DNA of 64,000 nt from Sphingobacterium sp. N143 (lineage in GTDB: Bacteria; Bacteroidota; Bacteroidia; Sphingobacteriales; Sphingobacteriaceae), in NCBI RefSeq assembly GCF_030325625.1, contig NZ_JACAIS010000002.1, positions 519,913 to 583,912 of the forward strand, read 5' to 3'. Below, one piece after another: positions 43,866 through 52,248 of this stretch. The position numbers were made by a program, and so were the translations under genes. The number at the start of each line of letters is the position of its first letter. Position 1 is the stretch's first letter. The notes beneath the pieces were generated by a model that was not told the DNA's origin, ran no database searches, and saw nothing but the letters and a program-made list of their open reading frames with translations.

Positions 43866-45230
43866 ATGATCAAAGACTTTAAGAGACGTAGTATTCAATT
43901 TTTACTTCCACTTTTTACACTGGCTGCTTTCGTTGGTTGTAATAAGGATATTTCACTCTCTTTGGACAACTCCAGAGATGAAACTATTGGTGTAGTACCG
44001 ATTGATACGGTTTCCGTCAAAGTTTCTACTTATCAATTGGATAATATTCCAACTTCTGCGACTGGAACAATGCTTGTTGGGAAAAACAGCAATGCCATTA
44101 CCGGTAGCGTCAAGTCAACCGCTTATATGCGCTTAGGTGTAGGAACGGTCAGTAACTCCTCCATTCCTGATGATGCGGTATTGGATTCTGTGACATTGGT
44201 CCTCACGCCGAACAAATATTATTACGGGGATACGACACAAGTACAGAAGGTGTCTGTGCACCGCGTACTGGAAGACATTACACAAACACAGATAGACCTG
44301 ACAAAACCTGCTGACGAACGTCCGGTTTTTGTTACCACGGCATCATTATTCAGCAAGCAGAAATTTGAATACGAACAATCTCCGCTAGCGGAACTTTCCT
44401 TCAGCCCTCGGGTAAAATCAATTGATTCATTATTCTTTAAGTTCAATAACAGCATCAGCAACGAGTTGTTCACGATGATTAAGAATAATGATAACCGGAT
44501 CCAGAACAGCACCAGTTTTCAGGAATATTTCAAAGGCCTGGCATTGGTTCCTGACGATAATAACACCGCCATGGTCGGATTTAAAGATACCGTATATCTA
44601 CAGGTCCATTATTCCTTCCTGAATAATGAAGGGACAAAGTCTGTGGGTAAACAATATTTTTCTATCGACAACAAAGCTTTCCAATACAATCAGATTGAAT
44701 CGGATCGTTCCGGAACCAAGTTTGCACCGATGACCTTGGCTAATCCGCAGATCTCGAGCAAACAAACCGATGGTTATGCTTTTCTGGAAGGTTCGACCGG
44801 GGTTGTAGCAAAAATCGAATTCCCTACGTTATTAGAATTAGTGAATAACCCATCGATTGCGATAAACAAGGCAGAACTTGTTATCGAAGCTGAAAATGGG
44901 GCCTTAGCAACGTTTACACAACCCCAGAGTTTGGTGTTAATGATCGCTAATAACAGTGGAAACCCTGTAAGCTTATTGACATCTCCTTATGGTACCACTA
45001 CACAACAGGTTCCTTTGGTTCCGGGTGATGATTTTGGATCGAATGGTAAATACACCTTTAATTTGATTGAATATTTAGCAAAAATTAAAACAACGGCATA
45101 CAAAAACACTTCATTATATCTATCTTTACCAACATCGGGGTTGTTTTCAAGTGGAAACAGATTAATATTGGCAAAAGATAATGATAATGATCCCAAAATT
45201 AAATTAAACATCCTTTATACTAAATTTTAA
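43866..45230 (+). CDS. DUF4270 lipoprotein
   Basis: 454 aa from ATG 43866 (MIKDFKRRSIQFLLPLFTLA). Lipobox FVGC puts the acylated Cys at residue 25. The DUF4270 body is all-beta; LGVGTVSNSSIPDDAVLDSV and SVTLVLTPNKYYYGDTTQVQ sit in the first third, and NKAELVIEAENG in the last. Bacteroidota DUF4270 proteins are outer-membrane lipoproteins of unknown function. It is 6 nt before the Kelch gene, so the pair is one unit. The ligand is unknown. Confidence 0.85.
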   Translation: MIKDFKRRSIQFLLPLFTLAAFVGCNKDISLSLDNSRDETIGVVPIDTVSVKVSTYQLDNIPTSATGTMLVGKNSNAITGSVKSTAYMRLGVGTVSNSSIPDDAVLDSVTLVLTPNKYYYGDTTQVQKVSVHRVLEDITQTQIDLTKPADERPVFVTTASLFSKQKFEYEQSPLAELSFSPRVKSIDSLFFKFNNSISNELFTMIKNNDNRIQNSTSFQEYFKGLALVPDDNNTAMVGFKDTVYLQVHYSFLNNEGTKSVGKQYFSIDNKAFQYNQIESDRSGTKFAPMTLANPQISSKQTDGYAFLEGSTGVVAKIEFPTLLELVNNPSIAINKAELVIEAENGALATFTQPQSLVLMIANNSGNPVSLLTSPYGTTTQQVPLVPGDDFGSNGKYTFNLIEYLAKIKTTAYKNTSLYLSLPTSGLFSSGNRLILAKDNDNDPKIKLNILYTKF

Positions 45231-45236
45231 TAATTT

Positions 45237-46262
45237 ATGAACAAGAAAAATTGGCTACTCGTTTTATTAGCTTTTGTATTTACAGTTACAACTTTCTCTT
45301 CTTGTAAAAAAAGTGACGACGACACTTCTGATAAATCAGATGAGTGGTTTGAAAAAGCGGCATTTAAAGGGCCACAAACTTCATCTGCTGCAAGCTTTTT
45401 AATAAATAATGTTGCATATGTTTCTACTGGTTTAGCAAGTAACGCAGGTGGTAAACCCTTCCGTGTTCAAGATACTTATGCTTATGATGTAGCATCAAAT
45501 ACTTGGGCGGAGAAAACACCATTTACTGGAGTTGCCAGAAACGGTGCCATCGGTTTCTCCATTGGTAATGTTGGTTATGTTGGTGGTGGTAATGACGGAA
45601 CGAACAACCTAAAAGATTTTTATAAATTCGATCCTGCTGCTGATGGTGGCAAAGGAGCTTGGTCTCCGATTGCTCCACTTCCTATTGCATTATCAAATGC
45701 GGTAGCATTTACGTTGAACGGTGCAGCATATGTTGGAACAGGTGAAACTGTTATCAATGGTGGTACGACTAACACAAATGAGTTCTATAAATATGACCCA
45801 TCTGCTAATACATGGCAAGCAATCAATGATGCTCCATTTTCTGCTAAAAGAAAAGCGGCATTCTCTTTTGTTTTAAATAATGTTGCTTATGTAGGTGGTG
45901 GTATTTCAAACGGTTCATATCCAAAAGATTTCTACAAATTTGACGGTAGCAAATGGACTAAATTGAATGATCTAAACAGAAGTGACAACTCGTATACTTA
46001 CGACTTAACACGTTCAAATGCTTCAGCATTTGCAATCAATGGTACTCCATTTGTCGTAGGTGGTTACAAAAATGCGGTTATTAATAGTGTTTGGAAATAC
46101 AATGTAGGTGGTGATTATTGGACAAACGATAACGGTGCTTTTGCAGGATCGGCTCGTCAAGATGCAGTAGGTTTTGCTGTAGGGAACAATGGTTACATCA
46201 CAACAGGTCTTAACGGTTCAACCCGTTTTGACGATACTTGGATGTTTACTCCGATTTATTAA
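45237..46262 (+). CDS. Kelch-repeat lipoprotein
   Basis: 341 aa. Lipoprotein signal MNKKNWLLVLLAFVFTVTTF with Cys23. Residues 40-340 hold five or six Kelch-type blades: each contains a hydrophobic strand such as SFLINNVAYVSTG, GFSIGNVGYVGGG, AFTLNGAAYVGTGE, SFVLNNVAYVGGG, AFAINGTPFVVGGY and GFAVGNNGYITTG, with WxxxxPF or YDxxxNTW between them. A beta-propeller displayed on the cell surface or in the periplasm is predicted; partner unknown. Codons are strongly biased to GGT, GCT, GTT, unlike neighbours, which may mean high expression. Confidence 0.85.
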   Translation: MNKKNWLLVLLAFVFTVTTFSSCKKSDDDTSDKSDEWFEKAAFKGPQTSSAASFLINNVAYVSTGLASNAGGKPFRVQDTYAYDVASNTWAEKTPFTGVARNGAIGFSIGNVGYVGGGNDGTNNLKDFYKFDPAADGGKGAWSPIAPLPIALSNAVAFTLNGAAYVGTGETVINGGTTNTNEFYKYDPSANTWQAINDAPFSAKRKAAFSFVLNNVAYVGGGISNGSYPKDFYKFDGSKWTKLNDLNRSDNSYTYDLTRSNASAFAINGTPFVVGGYKNAVINSVWKYNVGGDYWTNDNGAFAGSARQDAVGFAVGNNGYITTGLNGSTRFDDTWMFTPIY

Positions 46263-46282
46263 TCGAAATAAATTCAATATAG

Positions 46283-46317
46283 AAAAAGGGATGAAGTAGC
46301 TACTTCATCCCTTTTTT
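46283..46317 (+). terminator. Terminator of the DUF4270/Kelch unit
   Basis: GGGATGAAGTA, loop GC, TACTTCATCCC, followed by TTTTTT. Confidence 0.88.
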
Positions 46318-46438
46318 ATTGTATATACCCTGCCCCCTATCCGAAGGGACTTTCCATCTGTACCTGTTGCCCCTTTATCGGGCAGCCCCAGATTCTTCTG
46401 GGCCTTACGGTTTCGAAAGATATCTTCTGGAACACAAA

Positions 46439-46491
46439 GACCTGCACATAAAAAAGCCGTATCCTTGATACGGCTTTTTTATGTGCAGGTC
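46439..46491. terminator. Very long perfect palindromic terminator, 25-bp arms
   Basis: Both arms are 25 nt and perfectly complementary around a CTT loop (46464-46466). The core GCCGTATC/GATACGGC has A and T runs on both sides, and the arms extend on through CCTGCACAT/ATGTGCAGG. It works in either direction, between the Kelch unit and the convergent cyclotransferase gene. Confidence 0.85.
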
Positions 46492-46504
46492 GGTCAGCTG
46501 TCCG

Positions 46505-47533
46505 TTACCGTTCAACTGCCTTAATTTCATAGAGGGTATTCCATAATTTCCCAGTCACAAACAGTCGTTTGCCGGCATGGTCATAAGCAATACCGTTGAG
46601 CTCATTATCGTAGGCCGCAGTATGTTCATAAATCCCCACCAGATTGATTCTTTCTTCAACAGCTCCTGTCTCCGGATTGATGATGGCAATCACATCCTTC
46701 TGATAGACATTGGCATATACTTTACCATCGATATATTCCAGTTCATTCAGCGAATCCACAGGGCCGTTCTCATCATAAACACCAATAACATGCAATTCTT
46801 TACCTGTCGTTTTATCTAGAAAGAATAGCTTATTGGACCCGTCCGATTTGATCAAATGCTTGCCGTCATAGGTAAGGCCCCAGCCTTCTTTACTATTTCC
46901 ATATTTGAAAGCGCTTTCTTTTGTAAACGTATTTTTATCAAACACATAACCTTCTCCTTGCTCCCAGGTCAACATAAACAGTTTATTGTCGACCAGGGTC
47001 ATTCCTTCGGCAAAAGTTTTCTCATCGAATTTGATTTCCTTCAGTACTTTTCCTGTTTTTAGGTCTACTTTACGGAGATTCGATTCACCATAGCGGCCAT
47101 TTGACTCGTATAAAATCCCATCTGCAAACTGAAGGCCTTGGGTAAATGCCGCAGTATCGTGTGGAAATTTATTAACGATTTCAAAGCCGTAGTTCTTCGC
47201 ACTCGCCGGAACCACATAAAATGTGCTTGATACCGAATCGGATTTACCACCGCTGTAGACTAAGGCGGAGATATTACGTGAACCATAAGCCATGTTGTTC
47301 GTTTCTACAGTGATCGCGACCGTATCCGTTGAGGACCCTACATGCTTATCATCGACAAAATAAGCCACCGAATCCATGGTAACAGATTCAAATTTCAATT
47401 TTAACTGCAATTGGCTTCCCTTTAAAACGGTTTGATTTGTTTCGGGCATCGCAAACTCCAAAGCTGCCTTTTTCGATTTACACGAGGTAAATGCAAGTGC
47501 TGCAATCGCAATAAAATAAGTAATCTTTTTCAT
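46505..47533 (-). CDS. Glutaminyl-peptide cyclotransferase (plant/bacterial type)
   Basis: 342 aa. Lipoprotein signal MKKITYFIAIAALAFTSC with Cys18. Residues 20-115 form an Ig-like domain, then the glutamine cyclotransferase domain (PF05096, beta-propeller) begins at YGFEIVNKFPHDTAAFTQGL and includes LYESNGRYGESNLRKVDLKT, WEQGEGYVFDKNTFTKESAF, SDGSNKLFFLDKTTGKELHV and LNELEYIDGKVYANVYQKDV. It forms N-terminal pyroglutamate from Gln on periplasmic or surface proteins. The gene is single, with the long terminator 13 nt behind it. Confidence 0.9.
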   Translation of the reverse strand: MKKITYFIAIAALAFTSCKSKKAALEFAMPETNQTVLKGSQLQLKLKFESVTMDSVAYFVDDKHVGSSTDTVAITVETNNMAYGSRNISALVYSGGKSDSVSSTFYVVPASAKNYGFEIVNKFPHDTAAFTQGLQFADGILYESNGRYGESNLRKVDLKTGKVLKEIKFDEKTFAEGMTLVDNKLFMLTWEQGEGYVFDKNTFTKESAFKYGNSKEGWGLTYDGKHLIKSDGSNKLFFLDKTTGKELHVIGVYDENGPVDSLNELEYIDGKVYANVYQKDVIAIINPETGAVEERINLVGIYEHTAAYDNELNGIAYDHAGKRLFVTGKLWNTLYEIKAVER

Positions 47534-47651
47534 CTATATCTAATTAGTGATAAGTGTTTGTTTTTCCATGAAAGCAAGCACTTGGTTATTCATTCGCGTT
47601 TATCTTCAATCGTACCCTCGGGCCATACTACCACCTGTATGCTGCTCCTGA

Positions 47652-48008
47652 TCAACTATCCCAAAAGGCATCTTTGATATGGGTAAGCTCTATCTCAGGA
47701 CCTTTTTTTACAGCAATGACATCGAACCGTACTTCCCCAATATAGGCTGTCTTTAGTATGTATGCCTGGGCGGCACGAATCAATCGCCGTTGCTTCTGCA
47801 CATCCACAAATTCCTGTGGAAGGCCAAATTCCGTACGACTACGTGTTTTTACCTCGACAAATACCAAGGTACGCTGATCCATGACGATCAAATCTACCTC
47901 TAAATTCTTAAATCGCCAATTTCTTAACACTATTTTACAGCCCTTTCCGATCAGGTATTCCATAGCCATTTGTTCACCATCTGCGCCTATTTCAAGATGC
48001 TTAGCCAT
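47652..48008 (-). CDS. YraN/UPF0102 family nuclease-fold protein
   Basis: 118 aa. The full motif is present: GADGEQMAMEYLIGKGCKIV near the start, LRNWRFKNLEVDLIVMDQRT and VFVEVKTRSRTEFG. The Asp of EVDLI and the E-x-K of VEVKT form the restriction-endonuclease-like active site. The family is common near rnhB, lepB and 16S genes and is thought to act in DNA processing, but in vivo role is not established. It follows dnaG by 10 nt on the same strand. Confidence 0.9.
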   Translation of the reverse strand: MAKHLEIGADGEQMAMEYLIGKGCKIVLRNWRFKNLEVDLIVMDQRTLVFVEVKTRSRTEFGLPQEFVDVQKQRRLIRAAQAYILKTAYIGEVRFDVIAVKKGPEIELTHIKDAFWDS

Positions 48009-48018
48009 ATCATTTCTT

Positions 48019-50010
48019 TTATTTCACGATTGTATTTCCCAGAAAACCGCCCAGTAGGCGCTCTGCCTCCTTCAATTTTTGATATTTAAAGATCAGCACT
48101 TCGAGGTTAGCAACGTCCTTTTCGTGTTTCATCTCTTCACGGATATGGTGCATTTCGACTTCAATTTTACGTTTTTTTATCCGGTATATGGCCGTGACAA
48201 CCAATTGTTTCAGATGTTCGTATTCTTGGGAAACGTAGATCTTACGTTTATCGTCGTTCCAATTTTCACTCAGCGCATATTTACTGGCCACACAATTGAT
48301 GGCAAGTTCCGAAACCGCAGCATCTGCATTGGAATAAAATTGTTTTGCATCCGGTATTTCATAGTTTTCAGCAGCATCACGGTAGGCCTTTAGGATAAAG
48401 GCCGCTGCTTTATCTTTAAATTCGATATCCCCGATATTACCCAGCAATACACCTGCAACAGGGATATTGCCATCACCTTCCCAAGTGGCCAGATAATCTC
48501 CATAATTGATCAGAATACGCACGATTTCACGTTCCTGCAGAATTTCGGAGGTCAACTGTACATGAGGCTCCACGCTGCCCCCTGCAGGCATCCCGGCCCG
48601 TTCCTCCTCGGTCATGAAGAAATCTGGTGGTGGACCATCCATTCCCATAGCTGGTATACCCGATGCTGGGGGGGGATTCTGTGGCTTCCGGGCGGCCTTC
48701 TTTGCCCTATTGAGCCGGATCTTATTTAGTTCGGCCAGCAGGATACGCTCTTCGATATCCAACAGACTGCTACATTCCCGGATAAACACAGAAACTTTGA
48801 TCTCATCAGGAATCAAGGCGATACTCTCCACAACATCCCGGATTACCTCAGCCCTCTTGATCGGATCATTGTTGGCATCACGAAGTAAAATATTGGTTTT
48901 ATAGAAGATAAAGTCCTGCTGATTTGATTTGATATATTCCTTAAAGGCAGTAGCCCCAAACTTTTGCACATAAGAATCCGGGTCATTACCATCAGGGAAT
49001 AGCAATACTTTGACATTTAAGCCTTCTTCCAGCAGCATATCGGTGCCCCGAAGTGAGGCTTTTATACCAGCTTCATCGCCATCATAGAGTATAGTGACAT
49101 TCTTGGTGAACCTGGAAATTAATTTAATCTGCCCCGTGGTCAATGAGGTTCCAGATGAAGAAACCACATTTTCGACCCCGGCCTGATGGACAGACAGAAC
49201 ATCGGCATAACCTTCAACCAGATAGCAGTTATCTTCTTCCATGATGGCCTTTTTGGCAAAATTCAACCCATATAATACATCTGATTTATGGTATATTTCA
49301 CTTTCAGGCGAGTTGACATATTTGGCGACTTTCTTATCTGTCTTAAGTGTCCGGCCACCAAAACCAATAATGCGTCCGGTCAGATTATGGATAGGAAACA
49401 TCACCCGCCCACGGAAACGATCGTAGAGTGACTTGTCATCACGTTCGATCGCCAGGCCACTGGCGGCAAGATAACTGGGATGGAAGCCTGCCTGCTGAGC
49501 ACTATCCACCAAAGCCGTCCATTCTTCAGGCGAATACCCCAGTTCAAATTTCTTGATGATATCCTCGCGGTACCCACGTTCTTTGAAATAGTTGAGTCCA
49601 ATGACCTGCCCCATTTCGGTTTTCCAAAGCTGTTCCGTAAAAAATTTACCGGCCCAGGCACTCAGTACATATAGGCTCTCACGTTTATCCTGCGCTGCCA
49701 GCTGGGCCGGAGACCGTTCCACTTCCTCAATCTGGATCGAATATTTATCTGCCAGATAACGGATAGCTTCCGGGTAGGAAAACTTTTCCAGCTCCATGAC
49801 AAATTTGAGTGAATCACCGCCCGCCCCACAACCAAAACATTTGTATATTCCCTTGGATACGGATACGTGGAATGAGGGGGTCTTTTCATTATGAAATGGA
49901 CAATTTCCGATCAAAGAGGTCCCCCGTTTCTTTAAATCAACGAAGTCGCCCACCACTTCTTCTATCCGTGCTGTTTCCAGTACTTTGTCAATAACTTCTT
50001 GTTTTATCAA
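48019..50010 (-). CDS. dnaG: DNA primase
   Basis: 663 aa from a TTG at 50010 (read as MIKQEVIDKVLETARIEEVV), preceded by a TAGGAGC Shine-Dalgarno-like stretch. A reading that extends to 50226 would overlap the ugd promoter and adds unrelated residues. DnaG makes RNA primers for replication. The CHC2 zinc domain has CPFHNEKTPSFH and YKCFGCGAGGD. The TOPRIM core has NCYLVEGYADVLSVHQAGVE and ILYDGDEAGIKASLRG. The C-terminal part after the Pro-rich linker (NPPPASGIPAMGMDGPPPD) should bind DnaB helicase. Confidence 0.93.
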   Translation of the reverse strand: MIKQEVIDKVLETARIEEVVGDFVDLKKRGTSLIGNCPFHNEKTPSFHVSVSKGIYKCFGCGAGGDSLKFVMELEKFSYPEAIRYLADKYSIQIEEVERSPAQLAAQDKRESLYVLSAWAGKFFTEQLWKTEMGQVIGLNYFKERGYREDIIKKFELGYSPEEWTALVDSAQQAGFHPSYLAASGLAIERDDKSLYDRFRGRVMFPIHNLTGRIIGFGGRTLKTDKKVAKYVNSPESEIYHKSDVLYGLNFAKKAIMEEDNCYLVEGYADVLSVHQAGVENVVSSSGTSLTTGQIKLISRFTKNVTILYDGDEAGIKASLRGTDMLLEEGLNVKVLLFPDGNDPDSYVQKFGATAFKEYIKSNQQDFIFYKTNILLRDANNDPIKRAEVIRDVVESIALIPDEIKVSVFIRECSSLLDIEERILLAELNKIRLNRAKKAARKPQNPPPASGIPAMGMDGPPPDFFMTEEERAGMPAGGSVEPHVQLTSEILQEREIVRILINYGDYLATWEGDGNIPVAGVLLGNIGDIEFKDKAAAFILKAYRDAAENYEIPDAKQFYSNADAAVSELAINCVASKYALSENWNDDKRKIYVSQEYEHLKQLVVTAIYRIKKRKIEVEMHHIREEMKHEKDVANLEVLIFKYQKLKEAERLLGGFLGNTIVK

Positions 50011-50209
50011 AACTGCTCCTATTTTTAATGTAAAAATAGCATAAATCTGAGATTTTTTTATCGGTATACCATTATTTGTCGGGATATAACCAGACCTGCA
50101 TGTTGGAGTGAGCCTTATAACTTTCGATTTTGCATCTTCCTGATAAAACACTGCTGCTGGCAAGGCATAAACAGGATGTGTTATATGGCCCGTAAAAGAC
50201 AAACCGAGC

Positions 50210-50240
50210 TTGCATATAAAAAGCAATTTATCTAAGTTTG
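50210..50240 (+). promoter_or_regulatory. Promoter of the UDP-glucose dehydrogenase gene
   Basis: TTG at 50210-50212, 20-nt spacer, TAAGTTTG at 50233-50240. Predicted start near 50247, a 27-nt leader to the ATG at 50274. It is a full match to the Bacteroidota consensus. Confidence 0.72.
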
Positions 50241-50273
50241 TTGTTCAATTTATAGCTGATTAAGATCATCAAA

Positions 50274-51659
50274 ATGAGCAAAACCATTAAGAAAATATGC
50301 TGTATCGGAGCCGGTTATGTAGGTGGTCCGACCATGTCCGTTGTCGCTAAACAATGTCCACATATTGAAGTCACGATTGTGGATGTCAACGCGGCACGTA
50401 TTGCTGCATGGAACGACATTAACCTGGACAATCTTCCGGTTTATGAACCTGGCTTACAGGAAATCGTCGCTGCAGCACGTGACCGTAACCTGTTTTTCTC
50501 GACTGATATTGAAAAAGCTATTGATGAGGCTGACATGATTTTTATTTCCGTCAATACACCGACCAAAAATTATGGGAAGGGTAAAGGCATGGCTGCGGAT
50601 TTAAAATATATCGAGCTCTGTGCACGTCAGATTGCTGCAGTGGCCAAAAATGATAAGATTGTGGTGGAGAAGTCTACACTTCCGGTGCGTACTGCCGCTG
50701 CATTGAAAAGCATCCTGGATAATACAGGCAATGGCGTGAATTTTCATATTCTGTCCAATCCGGAGTTTCTGGCTGAAGGGACCGCAATACAGGACCTGAT
50801 CAATCCCGATCGTGTGCTTATCGGTGGGGAAAATGAAGAGGCCCTAGCTGCCCTGGTCGGGATTTATGCTCATTGGGTAGACCGCGACAAGATCTTAACG
50901 ACCAATTTATGGTCTTCGGAACTGTCCAAATTGACCGCTAATGCTTTTTTGGCCCAGCGTGTCTCTTCCATCAATTCGATATCTGCCCTTTGTGAGAAGA
51001 CCGGTGCCAATGTCGATGAAGTTTCGAAAGCGATTGGCATGGATACACGGATTGGTGCCAAATTTTTGAAAGCATCAGTCGGATTTGGCGGTTCCTGCTT
51101 TCAAAAGGATATCCTCAATCTTGTATACATTGCACGCAGCTATGGGCTCACGGAAGTCGCAGCATACTGGGACCAGGTGATTTTAATGAATGACTATCAG
51201 AAACAGCGATTTGCAGATAATATTATCCAGACTTTATATAATACTGTTTCTGGAAAAAAAATAGCGTTCTTAGGCTGGGCATTCAAAAAAGACACCAATG
51301 ATACCCGAGAATCGGCAGCAATCTATGTCGCAGACTATTTATTGAACGAACAGGCCGAAATTACGGTATACGATCCGAAGGTATCTGCCGAACGGATCTA
51401 TGCCGACCTCGACTATCTGAACAGCCGCTCCTCAGAAGAGAACAGGGCCCTGGTCAAGGTGGTCAATACTCCTTATGAAGCCTGTGACGACGCCCATGCT
51501 ATCGCCGTCTTAACAGAATGGGATGAATTTACCACCTATGACTGGCGCAGGATTAAGGAACAGATGAAAAAACCGGCATTTGTCTTTGACGGACGTAAGC
51601 TCCTGGACCGTAAGAAACTGGAAGGTCTTGATTTTAAATATTACGCCATAGGCGAGTAA
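50274..51659 (+). CDS. UDP-glucose 6-dehydrogenase, animal-type
   Basis: 461 aa. It oxidises UDP-glucose to UDP-glucuronate for surface polysaccharides. The N-terminal Rossmann fold has [20 protein letters not shown], the middle has [40 protein letters not shown] and the catalytic Cys275 in [15 protein letters not shown]. The C-domain has [20 protein letters not shown]. These features match the eukaryote-like branch rather than E. coli Ugd. No glycosyltransferase cluster surrounds it, so it may serve several glycans. Confidence 0.93.
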   Translation: MSKTIKKICCIGAGYVGGPTMSVVAKQCPHIEVTIVDVNAARIAAWNDINLDNLPVYEPGLQEIVAAARDRNLFFSTDIEKAIDEADMIFISVNTPTKNYGKGKGMAADLKYIELCARQIAAVAKNDKIVVEKSTLPVRTAAALKSILDNTGNGVNFHILSNPEFLAEGTAIQDLINPDRVLIGGENEEALAALVGIYAHWVDRDKILTTNLWSSELSKLTANAFLAQRVSSINSISALCEKTGANVDEVSKAIGMDTRIGAKFLKASVGFGGSCFQKDILNLVYIARSYGLTEVAAYWDQVILMNDYQKQRFADNIIQTLYNTVSGKKIAFLGWAFKKDTNDTRESAAIYVADYLLNEQAEITVYDPKVSAERIYADLDYLNSRSSEENRALVKVVNTPYEACDDAHAIAVLTEWDEFTTYDWRRIKEQMKKPAFVFDGRKLLDRKKLEGLDFKYYAIGE

Positions 51660-51680
51660 ACCGAATCAATACATAAAAGG

Positions 51681-51731
51681 AACCCTCAGTGATACCGCCC
51701 TGAACCGGACGGATATACTGAGGGTTTTGTT
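51681..51731 (+). terminator. Terminator after UDP-glucose dehydrogenase
   Basis: AACCCTCAGT (51681-51690) and ACTGAGGGTT (51717-51726) with a 26-nt loop, then TTGTTTG. Confidence 0.72.
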
Positions 51732-51797
51732 TGTGCCTGTTGTCAACGCATAAGGAAAGAGAGATGAAACACAAGCGATACAACAGGACTTTTTATC

Positions 51798-52118
51798 TTA
51801 ATTATTTAGCATACCATAAAATTCGTTCATATAATACGACTCCTGAAGGGCATCCCTAAAGTTTTGCCATTGCTCCTCATCAAAGGAAAATACAATATCA
51901 GGATACGGCGTCTTCATGATCAAGCGGAATTCACCATCCGGAAACGTGCTGAAGAAGAGTTCGTCACCACTGCTTTTCGTAATATTCAGAAAGTCTAAAA
52001 ATTTATTCCGCGTAAATGTCAGTACAAAACTCTGTTGCCAGATATAATACGTTTTACATTTATGGCATACACTAATATGGGTATCTCCACGTTGACTTAG
52101 CATCTTGGTATCACACAT
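51798..52118 (-). CDS. Small Cys-containing protein, DUF6686-like
   Basis: 106 aa, soluble, starts MCDTKMLSQRGDTHISVCHK. A CxxC pair lies in VCHKCKTYYIW (residues 18-21), a possible zinc site. The rest is an alpha/beta fold with the end DALQESYYMNEFYGMLNN. The pattern resembles DUF6686, a short Bacteroidota family without known function; this is from memory only. It is monocistronic, between the dehydrogenase and peptidase genes. Confidence 0.6.
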   Translation of the reverse strand: MCDTKMLSQRGDTHISVCHKCKTYYIWQQSFVLTFTRNKFLDFLNITKSSGDELFFSTFPDGEFRLIMKTPYPDIVFSFDEEQWQNFRDALQESYYMNEFYGMLNN

Positions 52119-52196
52119 CTTTTATTGTATTTATTTAGACTCATTATAAATAATATCCAAATGTAAGCATTGTTTTTAGAATAACAAGTACTTAAA

Positions 52197-52236
52197 CAAA
52201 AAAAAGGCGATATTTTTTTTATATCGCCTTTTTTTT
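52197..52236. terminator. Terminator, A/T-tailed palindrome
   Basis: AAAAAAGGCGATAT and ATATCGCCTTTTTT pair around a T-rich loop, A run on the left and T run on the right. It serves the peptidase gene on the minus strand. Confidence 0.82.
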
Positions 52237-52248
52237 GTTTAATGGGGA

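Noticed and set aside
50011..50226. N-terminal extension of DnaG by 72 residues
   Set aside because: The DnaG family starts near IKQEVID; the extension covers the divergent UDP-glucose dehydrogenase promoter and part of its leader and is unlike any DnaG sequence.
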